From Paractinoplanes lichenicola (GTDB lineage Bacteria > Actinomycetota > Actinomycetes > Mycobacteriales > Micromonosporaceae): a stretch of DNA of 64,000 nt. The stretch spans positions 930,001 to 994,000 of the forward strand of contig NZ_JAENHO010000001.1 of the NCBI RefSeq assembly GCF_016785085.1, read 5' to 3'. The notes beneath the pieces were generated by a model. It saw only the letters and a list, made by a program, of their open reading frames with translations. It was not told the origin of the DNA and searched no databases. Positions within the stretch are counted from its first letter, which is position 1. Each line of letters opens with the position of its first letter. Shown here one piece after another: positions 16,912 to 24,533 of the stretch. Both the position numbers and the translations under genes were made by a program.

Positions 16912-18036
16912 ATGACGATCGGTGTCGGCATTGCCGGGTTGAGCGCGCGGGGTGGCTGGGCGGCCGGGGCACACCTGCCCGCGCTGGCGGCCGTCGAGGG
17001 GATCGAGCTGCGGGCGCTGACCGCGGGTTCGGCGGCTTCGGCTCGGGCCGCGGGTGATGCGTACGGCGTCCCGGCCTACCCGTCCGTCGACGAGCTGGCC
17101 CGCGACGAGAACGTGGACCTCGTCGTGGTGGCGGTCAAGGTGCCGCACCATCGTGAGCTCGTGTTGCCGGCGCTCGCGGCGGGGGTGCCGGTGCTCACCG
17201 AGTGGCCGCTGGCGGTCGACCTGGCCGAGGCGCGGGAGCTGGAGCGGGCCGCGGGCGGCACGCGCACTTTCGCCGGTTTGCAGGGACGTTCGTCGCCGAC
17301 GTTCCGGTGGCTGGCCGACCTGGTGTCCCGGGGGTTCGTGGGCGAGGTGCTGTCCGCGACCGTCGTGGCGTCCTCGACCGAGTGGGGCACCCCGGTGTCG
17401 CCGCCGCAGGTCTACACCCTCGATCGCCGGCTCGGGGCCACGATGCTGACCATCGCCTTCGGGCACGCGATCGACACGGTGTCCATGGTCGTCGGGGAGC
17501 TGCAGGACGTGGTGGCCACGACCGCGACGCGGCGCCCACGCGTCCCGCTCGCCGGCACCGGGCAGTTCGTCGCGATGACCGCGGAGGACCAGATCGCGGT
17601 CTCCGGCACGCTGCCCGGCGGGGCCGTCCTGTCCGCCCACCACCGCGGGGGCGCGGTGACGGAGGCGGGCTTCTCGCTGACCGTCGACGGCACCGAGGGC
17701 CGGCTCGAGGTCACCGGGGCCGAGTTCCCGCACATCGGCCCGGTCGCGGTGCGGGGCGTACGAGGCCGCGGCCCGCTGGCCGAGCTGCCGCTGCCCGCCG
17801 GGTACGACAACTATCCCCAGCTGGCCGGGACGGTGCGGCACACGCTGACGCACGCCTACGCGACGATCCGCGACGACCTCCGCCACGGCACGTCCGTGGC
17901 CCCGGACTTCGCGCACGCCGTACGGCGGCACCGGCTGCTCGACGCGATCGCACGCAGTGCCGCCGAGGGACGGCGAGTTCTTCTTTCCGATCCGCGGACC
18001 CAGACGTTGCGCCGGCCGTGCGCCGGGGCGAGGTAG
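16912..18036 (+). CDS. Gfo/Idh/MocA-family NAD(P)-dependent oxidoreductase with altered C-terminus
   Basis: The protein has 374 residues. The N-terminal Rossmann domain (GVGIAGLSARGG, then LVVVAVKVPHH and VLTEWPLAVDL, with the conserved E of the EKP-like motif but W in place of K) is followed by the C-terminal alpha/beta domain with TIAFGHAIDTV. It probably oxidises or reduces a sugar or polyol. From about residue 360 the sequence (RTQTLRRPCAGAR) is antisense to the S9 peptidase fragment, so the native stop has been lost and about a dozen foreign residues are appended. The catalytic domain seems whole, so activity may be retained. Confidence 0.85.
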   Translation: MTIGVGIAGLSARGGWAAGAHLPALAAVEGIELRALTAGSAASARAAGDAYGVPAYPSVDELARDENVDLVVVAVKVPHHRELVLPALAAGVPVLTEWPLAVDLAEARELERAAGGTRTFAGLQGRSSPTFRWLADLVSRGFVGEVLSATVVASSTEWGTPVSPPQVYTLDRRLGATMLTIAFGHAIDTVSMVVGELQDVVATTATRRPRVPLAGTGQFVAMTAEDQIAVSGTLPGGAVLSAHHRGGAVTEAGFSLTVDGTEGRLEVTGAEFPHIGPVAVRGVRGRGPLAELPLPAGYDNYPQLAGTVRHTLTHAYATIRDDLRHGTSVAPDFAHAVRRHRLLDAIARSAAEGRRVLLSDPRTQTLRRPCAGAR

Positions 18037-18149
18037 GCGATCCTCGTGCCGTCCGGCGAGATCGACGGGTGGGCGAAGGCCGGATCGGTGAAGAACTCCG
18101 CCACCTCGATCCGCCGTGGCTTCGCGTTCCGGTTCGACGTCGTGCTCAT
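17990..18149 (-). pseudogene. S9 (prolyl oligopeptidase) family peptidase, 5' fragment only
   Basis: From ATG 18149, with GGAAGGGA upstream, the frame reads VAEFFTDPAFAHPSISPDG, then RIAYLAPAHGRRNVWVRG. This is the first propeller blade of an S9 peptidase. After that it runs into the antisense of the Gfo/Idh gene. Some 550 or more residues, including the alpha/beta-hydrolase domain, are missing. The promoter and start region remain intact, divergent from the MerR gene, so a useless short peptide could still be made. Confidence 0.8.
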
Positions 18150-18202
18150 GCGACAATCCCTTCCGTACCGCTGGGAACTTAAGTTGGTGGAGGTGGGAAG
18201 CA

Positions 18203-18928
18203 GTGGCGTGGAGCACGCGAGAGCTCGCGGAACTCACCGGCACGACAGTGAACACCATCCGGCACTATCACCGGCTCGGCCTGCTTCCGGAGCCCGAACG
18301 CCGGTACAACGGCTACAAGAAGTACGGGATCCAGGATCTGGTCCGCCTGCTGCGCATCCGGCGGCTCACCGACCTGGGTGTCCCGCTGGCCCGGATCGGC
18401 GCGGACGGCGGCCCCGACCCCGAGGTGCTGCGCAAGGCCGACGAGCACCTCGCGGCCGACATCGAACGCCTGGTCAAGGCCCGCTCCGACATCGCGGCCA
18501 TCCTGCGCGACGGCGCCCCGGCCGACACCCCCGCCGGCTTCGAGTCCGTGGCCTCCCGGCTCTCCGCGGCCGACAGCTCGCTCATCCACATCTATCGGCA
18601 GCTCTACGACGAGAAGGCCATGACGGACCTTCGACGCATGGTGGAGACCGCCGACGACCCGGTCAACCAGGAGTTCGACACGCTGCCCGCCGACGCCGAC
18701 GAGACGACCCGGCGGGACATCGCCGAGCGGCTCGCGCCGGTGCTGGTGCGGCATCTCGTCGAATATCCGTGGCTCAACGACCCTGGACCTCACCTGTACA
18801 AGAGCGAGCAGGAAACGCGGCAGACGTTCCTCGACGCCGTGGCCGGCCTCTACAACGCCGCCCAGCTCGACGTGGTCGGCCGCGCCGCCGTCCTCGCCCA
18901 GGAGCACCTGCGGCGCGAGCAGACCTGA
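18203..18928 (+). CDS. MerR-family transcriptional regulator
   Basis: The protein has 241 residues. The winged HTH is WSTRELAELTGTTVNTIRHYHRLGLL, then RYNGYKKYGIQDLVRLLRIRRLTDLGVPL. A helical dimerisation segment and a ~120-residue C-terminal part without cysteine metal ligands suggest a small organic effector rather than a metal. The GTG at 18203 follows GGAGG by 9 bases. It is divergent from the S9 peptidase remnant, which may have been a target. Confidence 0.9.
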   Translation: MAWSTRELAELTGTTVNTIRHYHRLGLLPEPERRYNGYKKYGIQDLVRLLRIRRLTDLGVPLARIGADGGPDPEVLRKADEHLAADIERLVKARSDIAAILRDGAPADTPAGFESVASRLSAADSSLIHIYRQLYDEKAMTDLRRMVETADDPVNQEFDTLPADADETTRRDIAERLAPVLVRHLVEYPWLNDPGPHLYKSEQETRQTFLDAVAGLYNAAQLDVVGRAAVLAQEHLRREQT

Positions 18929-18933
18929 ACGCC

Positions 18934-19341
18934 TCAGCCGAGAACCGCGGTGGCTTCGATCTCCACGACGAAATCCGGCGTGAACAGGGCGGCCACGCCG
19001 ATGATGGACAGGGGCGGCATCGGGGCGGGCAGGCCCTCGCTCTCCTGCGCCCGGGCGATGCCGGCGAGCACCTCGTTCCACATCTCCGGCACCCAGCCGA
19101 CGATGTAGAAGGTCAGCCGGGCCAGGTCGCCGACGTCGCCGCCCGCGCCCCGGACGCCGATGACGATGTTGCGCAGCGCGGCGTGGACCTGACCGGCCAG
19201 GTCCGGCGCCGCGGGCTTGAAGTCCGGGGTGACGCCGGCCTGCCCGGCCAGCAGGACCAGCCGGGAACCGGTTCCCACCGCGACCGGCGAGTAGTCGGTC
19301 TGCTCGAGCATCCCGTCGGGGTGCATCAGCTCCACGGTCAT
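18934..19341 (-). CDS. RidA/YjgF-family protein
   Basis: The protein has 135 residues with RidA features: a YSPVAVGTGSRLVLLAGQAG core strand, QVHAALRNI, and VEIEATAVLG at the C-terminus. Canonical RidA enzymes hydrolyse reactive enamine/imine intermediates; the diagnostic Arg near the C-terminus is not clear here, so this may belong to another Rid subgroup. The ATG at 19341 follows GGGACGGGAAGA. A promoter-like element with a perfect palindrome sits 41 bp upstream, just past the tetR stop. Confidence 0.85.
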   Translation of the reverse strand: MTVELMHPDGMLEQTDYSPVAVGTGSRLVLLAGQAGVTPDFKPAAPDLAGQVHAALRNIVIGVRGAGGDVGDLARLTFYIVGWVPEMWNEVLAGIARAQESEGLPAPMPPLSIIGVAALFTPDFVVEIEATAVLG

Positions 19342-19381
19342 GCGATCTTCCCGTCCCTCGTCCGACGCCTGTATCGGCGAG

Positions 19382-19410
19382 TGAAGACCGTGTTCCCGGA
19401 ACACAGTCAA
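19382..19410 (-). promoter_or_regulatory. Promoter with palindromic spacer upstream of the RidA gene
   Basis: On the minus strand TTGACT and TCTTCA are separated by 17 bases. The spacer contains GTGTTCCGGGAACAC, a palindrome with 7-base arms, an ideal repressor site between -35 and -10. Nearly the same 29 bases occur at 61411-61439. The adjacent TetR gene (19421-20026) is a candidate binder. Confidence 0.65.
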
Positions 19411-19420
19411 GGACGGGGGC

Positions 19421-20026
19421 TCACGGCTGCCAGTGGCGCATCGTCTCGTCGACGACCTCGTCGAGCTCGGCGCGGCCGAGACCGTTGGCGGCCTGCACGG
19501 AGAGGCCGAACGCCACCGTCATGACGTATCGGGCCAGCCGCCGCGGATCGGCGCCGGGCGGCAGGTCGCCCTCGTCGGCGGCCCGGCCGAAGCGCTCCTC
19601 GAGCCGGTCGGCGGCGTCGTTGCGCCACTGCACCAGCAGGTCATACGCGGGACGGCTCTCGTCGCTGCACGCGAGCGCGCCCTGCACCGTCAGGCAGCCG
19701 GCGAAATCCGGGGGCGAGGTCGACGTGCGAGCGGCCCCGCGCAGGATCGCCTCGACGACGGCCCGCGCGGCCGGCAGCGCCAGAGCCGCGTCCACATAGC
19801 CGGCCGGGCCCTCCGCGTACCGGCGCAGGGCCTTGAGGAACAGCTGCTCCTTGTTGCCGAAGGCCGCGTACATGCTCGTCTTGGTGATGCCCATGGCGCC
19901 GGTCAGGTCGACCAGGCTCGCGCCCTCGTAGCCCCGGCGCCAGAACACCAGCATGGCGCGCTCCAGCGCCACGTCGACGTCGAAGCCGCGGGGCCGGCCG
20001 ATGGCGGCGCGGCGGGGACCACTCAT
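19421..20026 (-). CDS. TetR-family transcriptional regulator (AcrR-like)
   Basis: The protein has 201 residues. The HTH reads FDVDVALERAMLVFWRRGYE, then SLVDLTGAMGITKTSMYAAFGNKEQLF. The C-terminal ligand domain carries GCLTVQGALACSDESR, typical of the TetR branch that regulates small oxidoreductase or RidA-like neighbours. It is encoded upstream of, and in the same direction as, the RidA gene, with a palindromic promoter between them. It may regulate that promoter; its own promoter is not obvious. A 19-bp gap separates it from the esterase gene, which is on the same strand upstream. Confidence 0.9.
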   Translation of the reverse strand: MSGPRRAAIGRPRGFDVDVALERAMLVFWRRGYEGASLVDLTGAMGITKTSMYAAFGNKEQLFLKALRRYAEGPAGYVDAALALPAARAVVEAILRGAARTSTSPPDFAGCLTVQGALACSDESRPAYDLLVQWRNDAADRLEERFGRAADEGDLPPGADPRRLARYVMTVAFGLSVQAANGLGRAELDEVVDETMRHWQP

Positions 20027-20045
20027 GGCACCACGCTATCCCCGG

Positions 20046-21824
20046 TCAGGCGATCGGCCCCTCGTACGCCATCCAGAAGTCGACGGCGGCCGCCCGCGGA
20101 CGCGGCACCAGGGCGGTCTCGGTGCCGAACTCCATCGCCTGCTCGGGTGCCTGTTTCACGGTGGGCCAGGCGGGCAGGCCGGGCCCGTTCGGGTCCCCCC
20201 GGCGGACGAAATTGAGCCAGTACGCGCTCATGGTGTCGCGCAGCCGGAAGTCGGCCGGCTCGTAGTCGGGATCGCCGTCGCGGCCCAGGTTGTCGTACGC
20301 GTACATCACCTCCGCCCCGTGATAGGCGCCGAACTTCTCGAGGCCGTCCTCCGGCGGCGTACGGGTGAAGAAGTAGAGGTAGGACGTCGGCTGCAGCCGG
20401 GCCCAGCGATGCATGGCGCGGGTCATGACCCGATCGGTGTCGGCGCGCAGGCGCGAGGCGAGCACCTGCTCCGGCGTACCACCCGGGTAGAGGCTGAGGA
20501 ATTGGCCGGCCTTGACGCCGTACGTCTCCCGCACTGTCTTCTCGTACGCGGTGACGTCCGTCTCGGGTGGGCTGGCCAGGGCGAGCGAGGCCTCGTCGGC
20601 GTTGCTGCCGACCAGGATGGGCACGTCGAGCTGGTCGCCGGCCGCGTAGATCCGCGCCGGTGGCCGGCTCAGCACGAGCCCGTCGATCGACGGCCGCCAG
20701 TGCGATCCGAGGGCCTCGGCCGCCTCGCGGATCCGCTCGACCGGCATGGCCCGCATCTGCTCGATCGTCGCCCCGCCCAGTCGCTCGCTGAGCCGGCGCC
20801 CGGCCTGCTCGGCCACGGCCCGGGTGTCGCTCTGATCGCCGGCGGCGGTGTCGCCGGTGGTGCCCATGCAGGCGCCGCTGCCCGCGATGATGCCGTGCAC
20901 GAGCCCCTCGGCCAGCGGCGTGGCGCCCAGGTGGCAGACGCTCTCGCCGCCGGCCGACTCCCCCGCCACCGTGACCCGACCGGGATCGCCGCCGAACGCC
21001 GCGATGTTGTCCCGGATCCAGCGCAGGGCGGCCAGCTGATCCAAGATTCCGTAAGTGCCCGAGGCATTCTGCCCCGACTCCGCGGCGAGGTCCGGATGGG
21101 ACAGGAAGCCGAGCACGCCCAGGCGGTAGTTCAGGGTGACGGTGATGATGTCGCCCCGGGCCGCCAAGCCCGCCCCGTCATAGAGCGGCAGGGCGCCGGA
21201 GCCGGTCGCGAAGCCACCACCCGGCACGTACACCAGCACCGGCCGTTTCGCCGCCCCGCTCGTGCTCCGCCAGATGTTCAGGGTGAGGCTGTCCTCGCTG
21301 GTCGGATAGGGGTTGAGGAAGGTCTCCTCGAGCGGGATGTCGACGATCCGGGCCAGGGCCCGGGTGCGGAACGTGGACGTGTTCTGCACGGGCACTGCGG
21401 AGAACCGGTCGGCGGCGAAGACCTCGGTGCGCCGCGACGGGGGCTGCGGCGCGCGCCAGCGCAGGTCGCCGACCGGTGGCCGCGCGTACGGGATTCCGGC
21501 GAAGACCTCGACCGTACGGTCGTCGCCGGTGACGCCGGTGACGGGCCCCTCGCGGGTGCTGACCGGCGCGGTCGGGCGCGGTTCCTCGCCGCCGGCCGCG
21601 CGGGTCCGTGGCGGCGGGTAGGCGAGGACGGCCGTGGCCGCGACCAGGGTGCCCGCCAGCAGCCAGGCCGCGGCCCGGACCAGCCACCGCCGCGGCCGCC
21701 ACCGCCGCGCGGCCACGCCCAGCCCGGCCAGCAGGGTCACCACCAGGGCCCACCCCCACCACGGGCTGTGGTTGAGCCAGAGCAGGCCGGACGCGATCGC
21801 GGCGACCGGAATCAGCGGAAGCAT
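20046..21824 (-). CDS. Carboxylesterase type B with N-terminal membrane helices
   Basis: The protein has about 592 residues. Three short hydrophobic helices at the N-terminus are followed by a type-B carboxylesterase domain. It contains VFAGIPYARPPVGDLRW, the oxyanion region VYVPGGGFATGSG, the nucleophile elbow TVAGESAGGESV, and a late His in YHGAEVMYAYDN. It should be a membrane-anchored hydrolase of esters. I prefer ATG 21824 over 21839 because a promoter like that of the GPP34 gene places transcription start at about 21826 and both genes show the same spacing to ATG. The longer reading would add MSTAP. Confidence 0.87.
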   Translation of the reverse strand: MLPLIPVAAIASGLLWLNHSPWWGWALVVTLLAGLGVAARRWRPRRWLVRAAAWLLAGTLVAATAVLAYPPPRTRAAGGEEPRPTAPVSTREGPVTGVTGDDRTVEVFAGIPYARPPVGDLRWRAPQPPSRRTEVFAADRFSAVPVQNTSTFRTRALARIVDIPLEETFLNPYPTSEDSLTLNIWRSTSGAAKRPVLVYVPGGGFATGSGALPLYDGAGLAARGDIITVTLNYRLGVLGFLSHPDLAAESGQNASGTYGILDQLAALRWIRDNIAAFGGDPGRVTVAGESAGGESVCHLGATPLAEGLVHGIIAGSGACMGTTGDTAAGDQSDTRAVAEQAGRRLSERLGGATIEQMRAMPVERIREAAEALGSHWRPSIDGLVLSRPPARIYAAGDQLDVPILVGSNADEASLALASPPETDVTAYEKTVRETYGVKAGQFLSLYPGGTPEQVLASRLRADTDRVMTRAMHRWARLQPTSYLYFFTRTPPEDGLEKFGAYHGAEVMYAYDNLGRDGDPDYEPADFRLRDTMSAYWLNFVRRGDPNGPGLPAWPTVKQAPEQAMEFGTETALVPRPRAAAVDFWMAYEGPIA

Positions 21825-21832
21825 CGGTGCAG

Positions 21833-21861
21833 TCGACATCGTGTCCCCGCCACACAGTCAA
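21833..21861 (-). promoter_or_regulatory. Promoter-like element of the TTGACT family (carboxylesterase gene)
   Basis: On the minus strand TTGACT and TGTCGA are separated by 17 bases starting GTGTGGCGGGGACAC. The -10 is weaker than in the other copies. The element overlaps the stop codon of the antiporter gene and implies a leaderless start at ATG 21824. Confidence 0.45.
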
Positions 21862-23156
21862 GACGCTTTCGCCGCGGGCTCCTCCTGACCCGTACGCTCG
21901 TTGGCCCGGTCGAGCCGCCACATGACCGGCGTGGCCGCGACGCCGTGCAGCACCACCGAGACCAGCACCACGAAGGCGATCGTCGCCCACACCAGGTCCG
22001 CGCCGGGGAAGTCGGCCTGGGTCAGCGCGTAGGACAGGTAATAGAACGACCCGATCCCGCGAATACCGAACGCCGCGATCACCCAGTGCTCGGTACGGCG
22101 TCCCGGCGCGCCCCGCAACGACAGGAAGCCGGACACCGGCCGTACGAGGAAAATGAGGGCCAGACCGGCGAGCGCGGCCGGCCAGGTGAGCGGCTCGAGC
22201 AGGCCGCCCACCACGGCCCCGCCGAACAGGAGCAGCAACAGGACGGTCAGCAACCGCTCGGTCTGCTCGGCGAAATCGTGCAGCACCTGGTGATACTCGT
22301 GCGAGCGCTCGGCGGCCCGGATCGCGCGGGCGGCCACGAACACGGCCAGGAACCCGTAGCCCTGCGCGATCTCGGCCAGGCCGTACGCGAGGAAGGTCGC
22401 GGCCAGGGCGAGGAAGCCCTCGGAGTGGTGGGCCAGGCGCAGGGCGGCCAGGCGGGCCCGGAAGAACAACCGGCCGAGCAGCTTGCCGGCGACCAGCCCG
22501 GCCACGACCCCCACGACGACCTTGTAGATCAGGTCGTGCCAGGCCCAGTCGCCGACCCAGCCGAGCCCGGCCGCGCCCGCCATCGCGATCGCCGCGTACA
22601 CGAAGGGAAAGGCCAGGCCGTCGTTGAGCCCGGCCTCCGAGGTGAGCGCGAACCGCACCTCGTCCTCCGAGTCCTCCTCGTCGGTCGGCTCGCCCACCTG
22701 CACGTCCGAGGCCAGCACGGGGTCGGTCGGGGCGAGCGCCGCGCCCAGCAGCAGCGCGGTGGCCGGCACCAGCCCGGCCCACCACCAGCCCAGGAACGCC
22801 ATCACCGCGATCGTCACCGGCATCGCCACCACGAGCAGCCGCCACGTCGACCGCCAGCCGGCCCGGCTGAACGGCCGGTCGATCTTCAGCCCGGCCCCCA
22901 TCAGCGCGACGATGACCCCGACCTCGGTCAGATGCTCCGTGATCTTGGGATGGGCCAGCGGGTCGACGCCGGGCAGGCCGAGCGGCAGGCCGAAGAGCAC
23001 CATGCCGAGGCCGACGAAGACGATCGGCATCGACAGCGGCCGCCGCTCAAGCACGCGCGGCAGGATGCCGGCCAGCAGGGCGCCGACACCGAGAACCGCA
23101 AAGATCACATCCGAGGTCTGCACAGGTCGTGACTGCCCGGCGGGGTAACGATGCAT
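21858..23156 (-). CDS. CPA1-type sodium/proton antiporter (NhaP/KefB-like)
   Basis: The protein has 432 residues and 12 or so hydrophobic helices. It includes the ion-binding region ALAPTDPVLASDV, with the Asp typical of cation:proton antiporters, a second conserved segment FALTSEAGLNDGLAFPF (the E-x-x-x-N-D motif), and GIRGIGSFYYL, which matches the conserved Arg helix. It exchanges Na+ or K+ for protons across the membrane. The start at 23156 lacks a strong ribosome site; internal starts are possible. It is on the same strand as the esterase gene. Confidence 0.92.
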   Translation of the reverse strand: MHRYPAGQSRPVQTSDVIFAVLGVGALLAGILPRVLERRPLSMPIVFVGLGMVLFGLPLGLPGVDPLAHPKITEHLTEVGVIVALMGAGLKIDRPFSRAGWRSTWRLLVVAMPVTIAVMAFLGWWWAGLVPATALLLGAALAPTDPVLASDVQVGEPTDEEDSEDEVRFALTSEAGLNDGLAFPFVYAAIAMAGAAGLGWVGDWAWHDLIYKVVVGVVAGLVAGKLLGRLFFRARLAALRLAHHSEGFLALAATFLAYGLAEIAQGYGFLAVFVAARAIRAAERSHEYHQVLHDFAEQTERLLTVLLLLLFGGAVVGGLLEPLTWPAALAGLALIFLVRPVSGFLSLRGAPGRRTEHWVIAAFGIRGIGSFYYLSYALTQADFPGADLVWATIAFVVLVSVVLHGVAATPVMWRLDRANERTGQEEPAAKAS

Positions 23157-23255
23157 GCAGCATTTGTCACGCGATTGTCATGCTCTTTCGGCTGACAAAA
23201 GCCAAAAATGCCCCGAAACAGCGTCGTTCCGGTTGGGCCGCCCGTTGAGACCACC

Positions 23256-23849
23256 ATGGCAAAGCTAGTGAACTTCTTCCGTACCGCGGCGATGGTGAGC
23301 CTGACCCTCACCGCGATCTCCCTCCCGGTCGCCGGCGGGTCCGCCTCCGCGGCGCCCGTCGCCCCGCCCGCTCCCCAGGCGGTGGTGAAAGCCCCGCTGC
23401 TCAGCCCCGCGGCCAAGATGCAGATGCGCCGTGACCGCACCACCGTCTGCGTCAACGCGCACGTGCAGAACGTCGGCTGGCAGGGCTGGCGGTGCTCCAC
23501 CAACCGCAAGCCCGCGATCGCCGGCACCGTCGGCCGGTCGCTGCGCCTCGAGGCGCTGGCCATCTCGACCATGCGCCCCGGCGGCGTGTGCGCCCAGGCC
23601 CACGTGCAGGACCAGGGCTGGCAGCGCAGCAAGTGCACCGGCCGGGCCGGCAACGTGGCCATCGGCACCCAGGGCCGCTCGCTGCGCATGGAGGCGCTGC
23701 GGCTGAGCACCCGCACGCCGCTCTGCGCCCAGGCCCACGTGGCCACCGTCGGCTGGCAGAAGCTGGAGTGCTCCCGGCGCGCCGGGCAGATCCAGGTCGG
23801 CACCGTCGGCCGCTCCCTGAGCATCGAGGCGCTGCGCGTCCTCGCCTGA
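23256..23849 (+). CDS. Secreted protein with three ChW-like repeats
   Basis: The protein has 197 residues. A signal peptide of about 34 residues ends at ASAAPVA. The mature region has three tandem repeats of about 45 residues: NAHVQNVGWQGWRC...GTVGRSLRLEALAI, QAHVQDQGWQRSKC...GTQGRSLRMEALRL and QAHVATVGWQKLEC...GTVGRSLSIEALRV. The H-V-x(3)-GW and GRSLR-x-EAL pattern is that of clostridial hydrophobic (ChW) repeats, thought to bind carbohydrate or other surface partners. Each repeat has two cysteines that could pair. The ATG at 23256 has only a weak purine site; a frame opening at 23208 is less likely. The function is unknown. A perfect hairpin follows. Confidence 0.85.
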   Translation: MAKLVNFFRTAAMVSLTLTAISLPVAGGSASAAPVAPPAPQAVVKAPLLSPAAKMQMRRDRTTVCVNAHVQNVGWQGWRCSTNRKPAIAGTVGRSLRLEALAISTMRPGGVCAQAHVQDQGWQRSKCTGRAGNVAIGTQGRSLRMEALRLSTRTPLCAQAHVATVGWQKLECSRRAGQIQVGTVGRSLSIEALRVLA

Positions 23850-23865
23850 CATCTCCCGCCTATCG

Positions 23866-23897
23866 CCCGGCCTGTCCATCTCCGTGGACAGGCCGGG
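23866..23897 (+). terminator. Hairpin terminator after the ChW-repeat gene
   Basis: A perfect 13-bp stem (23866-23878 with 23885-23897) with a 6-base loop lies 16 bases after the stop codon. Confidence 0.75.
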
Positions 23898-23921
23898 TAC
23901 GGGCCGGTGTGCACTGAAAAC

Positions 23922-24533
23922 ATGATCGACCGCGCCGGGCTCGCCGACCTCCTTCGCCGCCGCCGGGAGCTGCTGCGCCCGGCCGACGCCGGACTGACCG
24001 GCTCGGCGCGGCGGCGCACCCCCGGCCTGCGCCGCGAGGAGGTGGCGCAGCTGGCGAACATCTCCACCAACTACTACGCCCGGCTGGGACAGTGCCGCGG
24101 CGCGAAATTCGGCCGCACAGGTCGGCACGCTCGACGCGCTGCTCTCGAACCCGACGCCGTCGCCCTGGCCACCTCCGCGAAGCTCGCCGCCGGGGTGCGT
24201 TACTCCACCTCGAAGCTGTGCACCGTGATGTACGCGTACGAGCTGCACCGCCGCCTGCGCGCCTCCGGCAGCACGGTCTCGTCCATCGCCTACGACCCGG
24301 ACGCCGTGCCCGAGACCGGCTTCCTGCGCAGCATGCCTCGCCCGGTCCAACGCCTCTCCACCAGCGCCGCCATGAAATGGTTCTCCCGGCGCATCGGCAT
24401 CACCACCTCCGACGTCGCCTTCTCCGGCGCCTCGCTGGCCGCCCTCGCCGTCGCCCCCGAACACGCGCAGGCCTCCGGCCAGTACTTCCAGGCCCACGAC
24501 GAAACGCTCACGGCAGTACGCGCCGTCGGCTGA
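23922..24533 (+). pseudogene. Chimeric frame: XRE-type HTH N-terminus fused to SDR C-terminus
   Basis: Residues 1 to about 60 match the N-terminal HTH of MmyB-type XRE regulators (LADLLRRRRELLRPADAGL, then RTPGLRREEVAQLANISTNY and YARLG). Soon after, the sequence becomes the second half of a short-chain dehydrogenase: AAGVRYSTSKLCTVMYAYEL holds the Y-x3-K active-site pair, then VSSIAYDPDAVPETGF, ending near YFQAHDETLTAV. The HTH gene has lost its C-terminal ligand domain and the SDR its Rossmann half, including the NAD-binding glycine motif. The stop at 24533 overlaps a third fragment. Neither function can be intact. The junction lies around 24090-24130. Confidence 0.75.

Noticed and set aside
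19953-23132. A 1059-codon open frame on the plus strand
   Set aside because: It is antisense to the esterase and antiporter genes and has a His/Gln/Arg/Gly-rich composition typical of shadow frames in GC-rich DNA.
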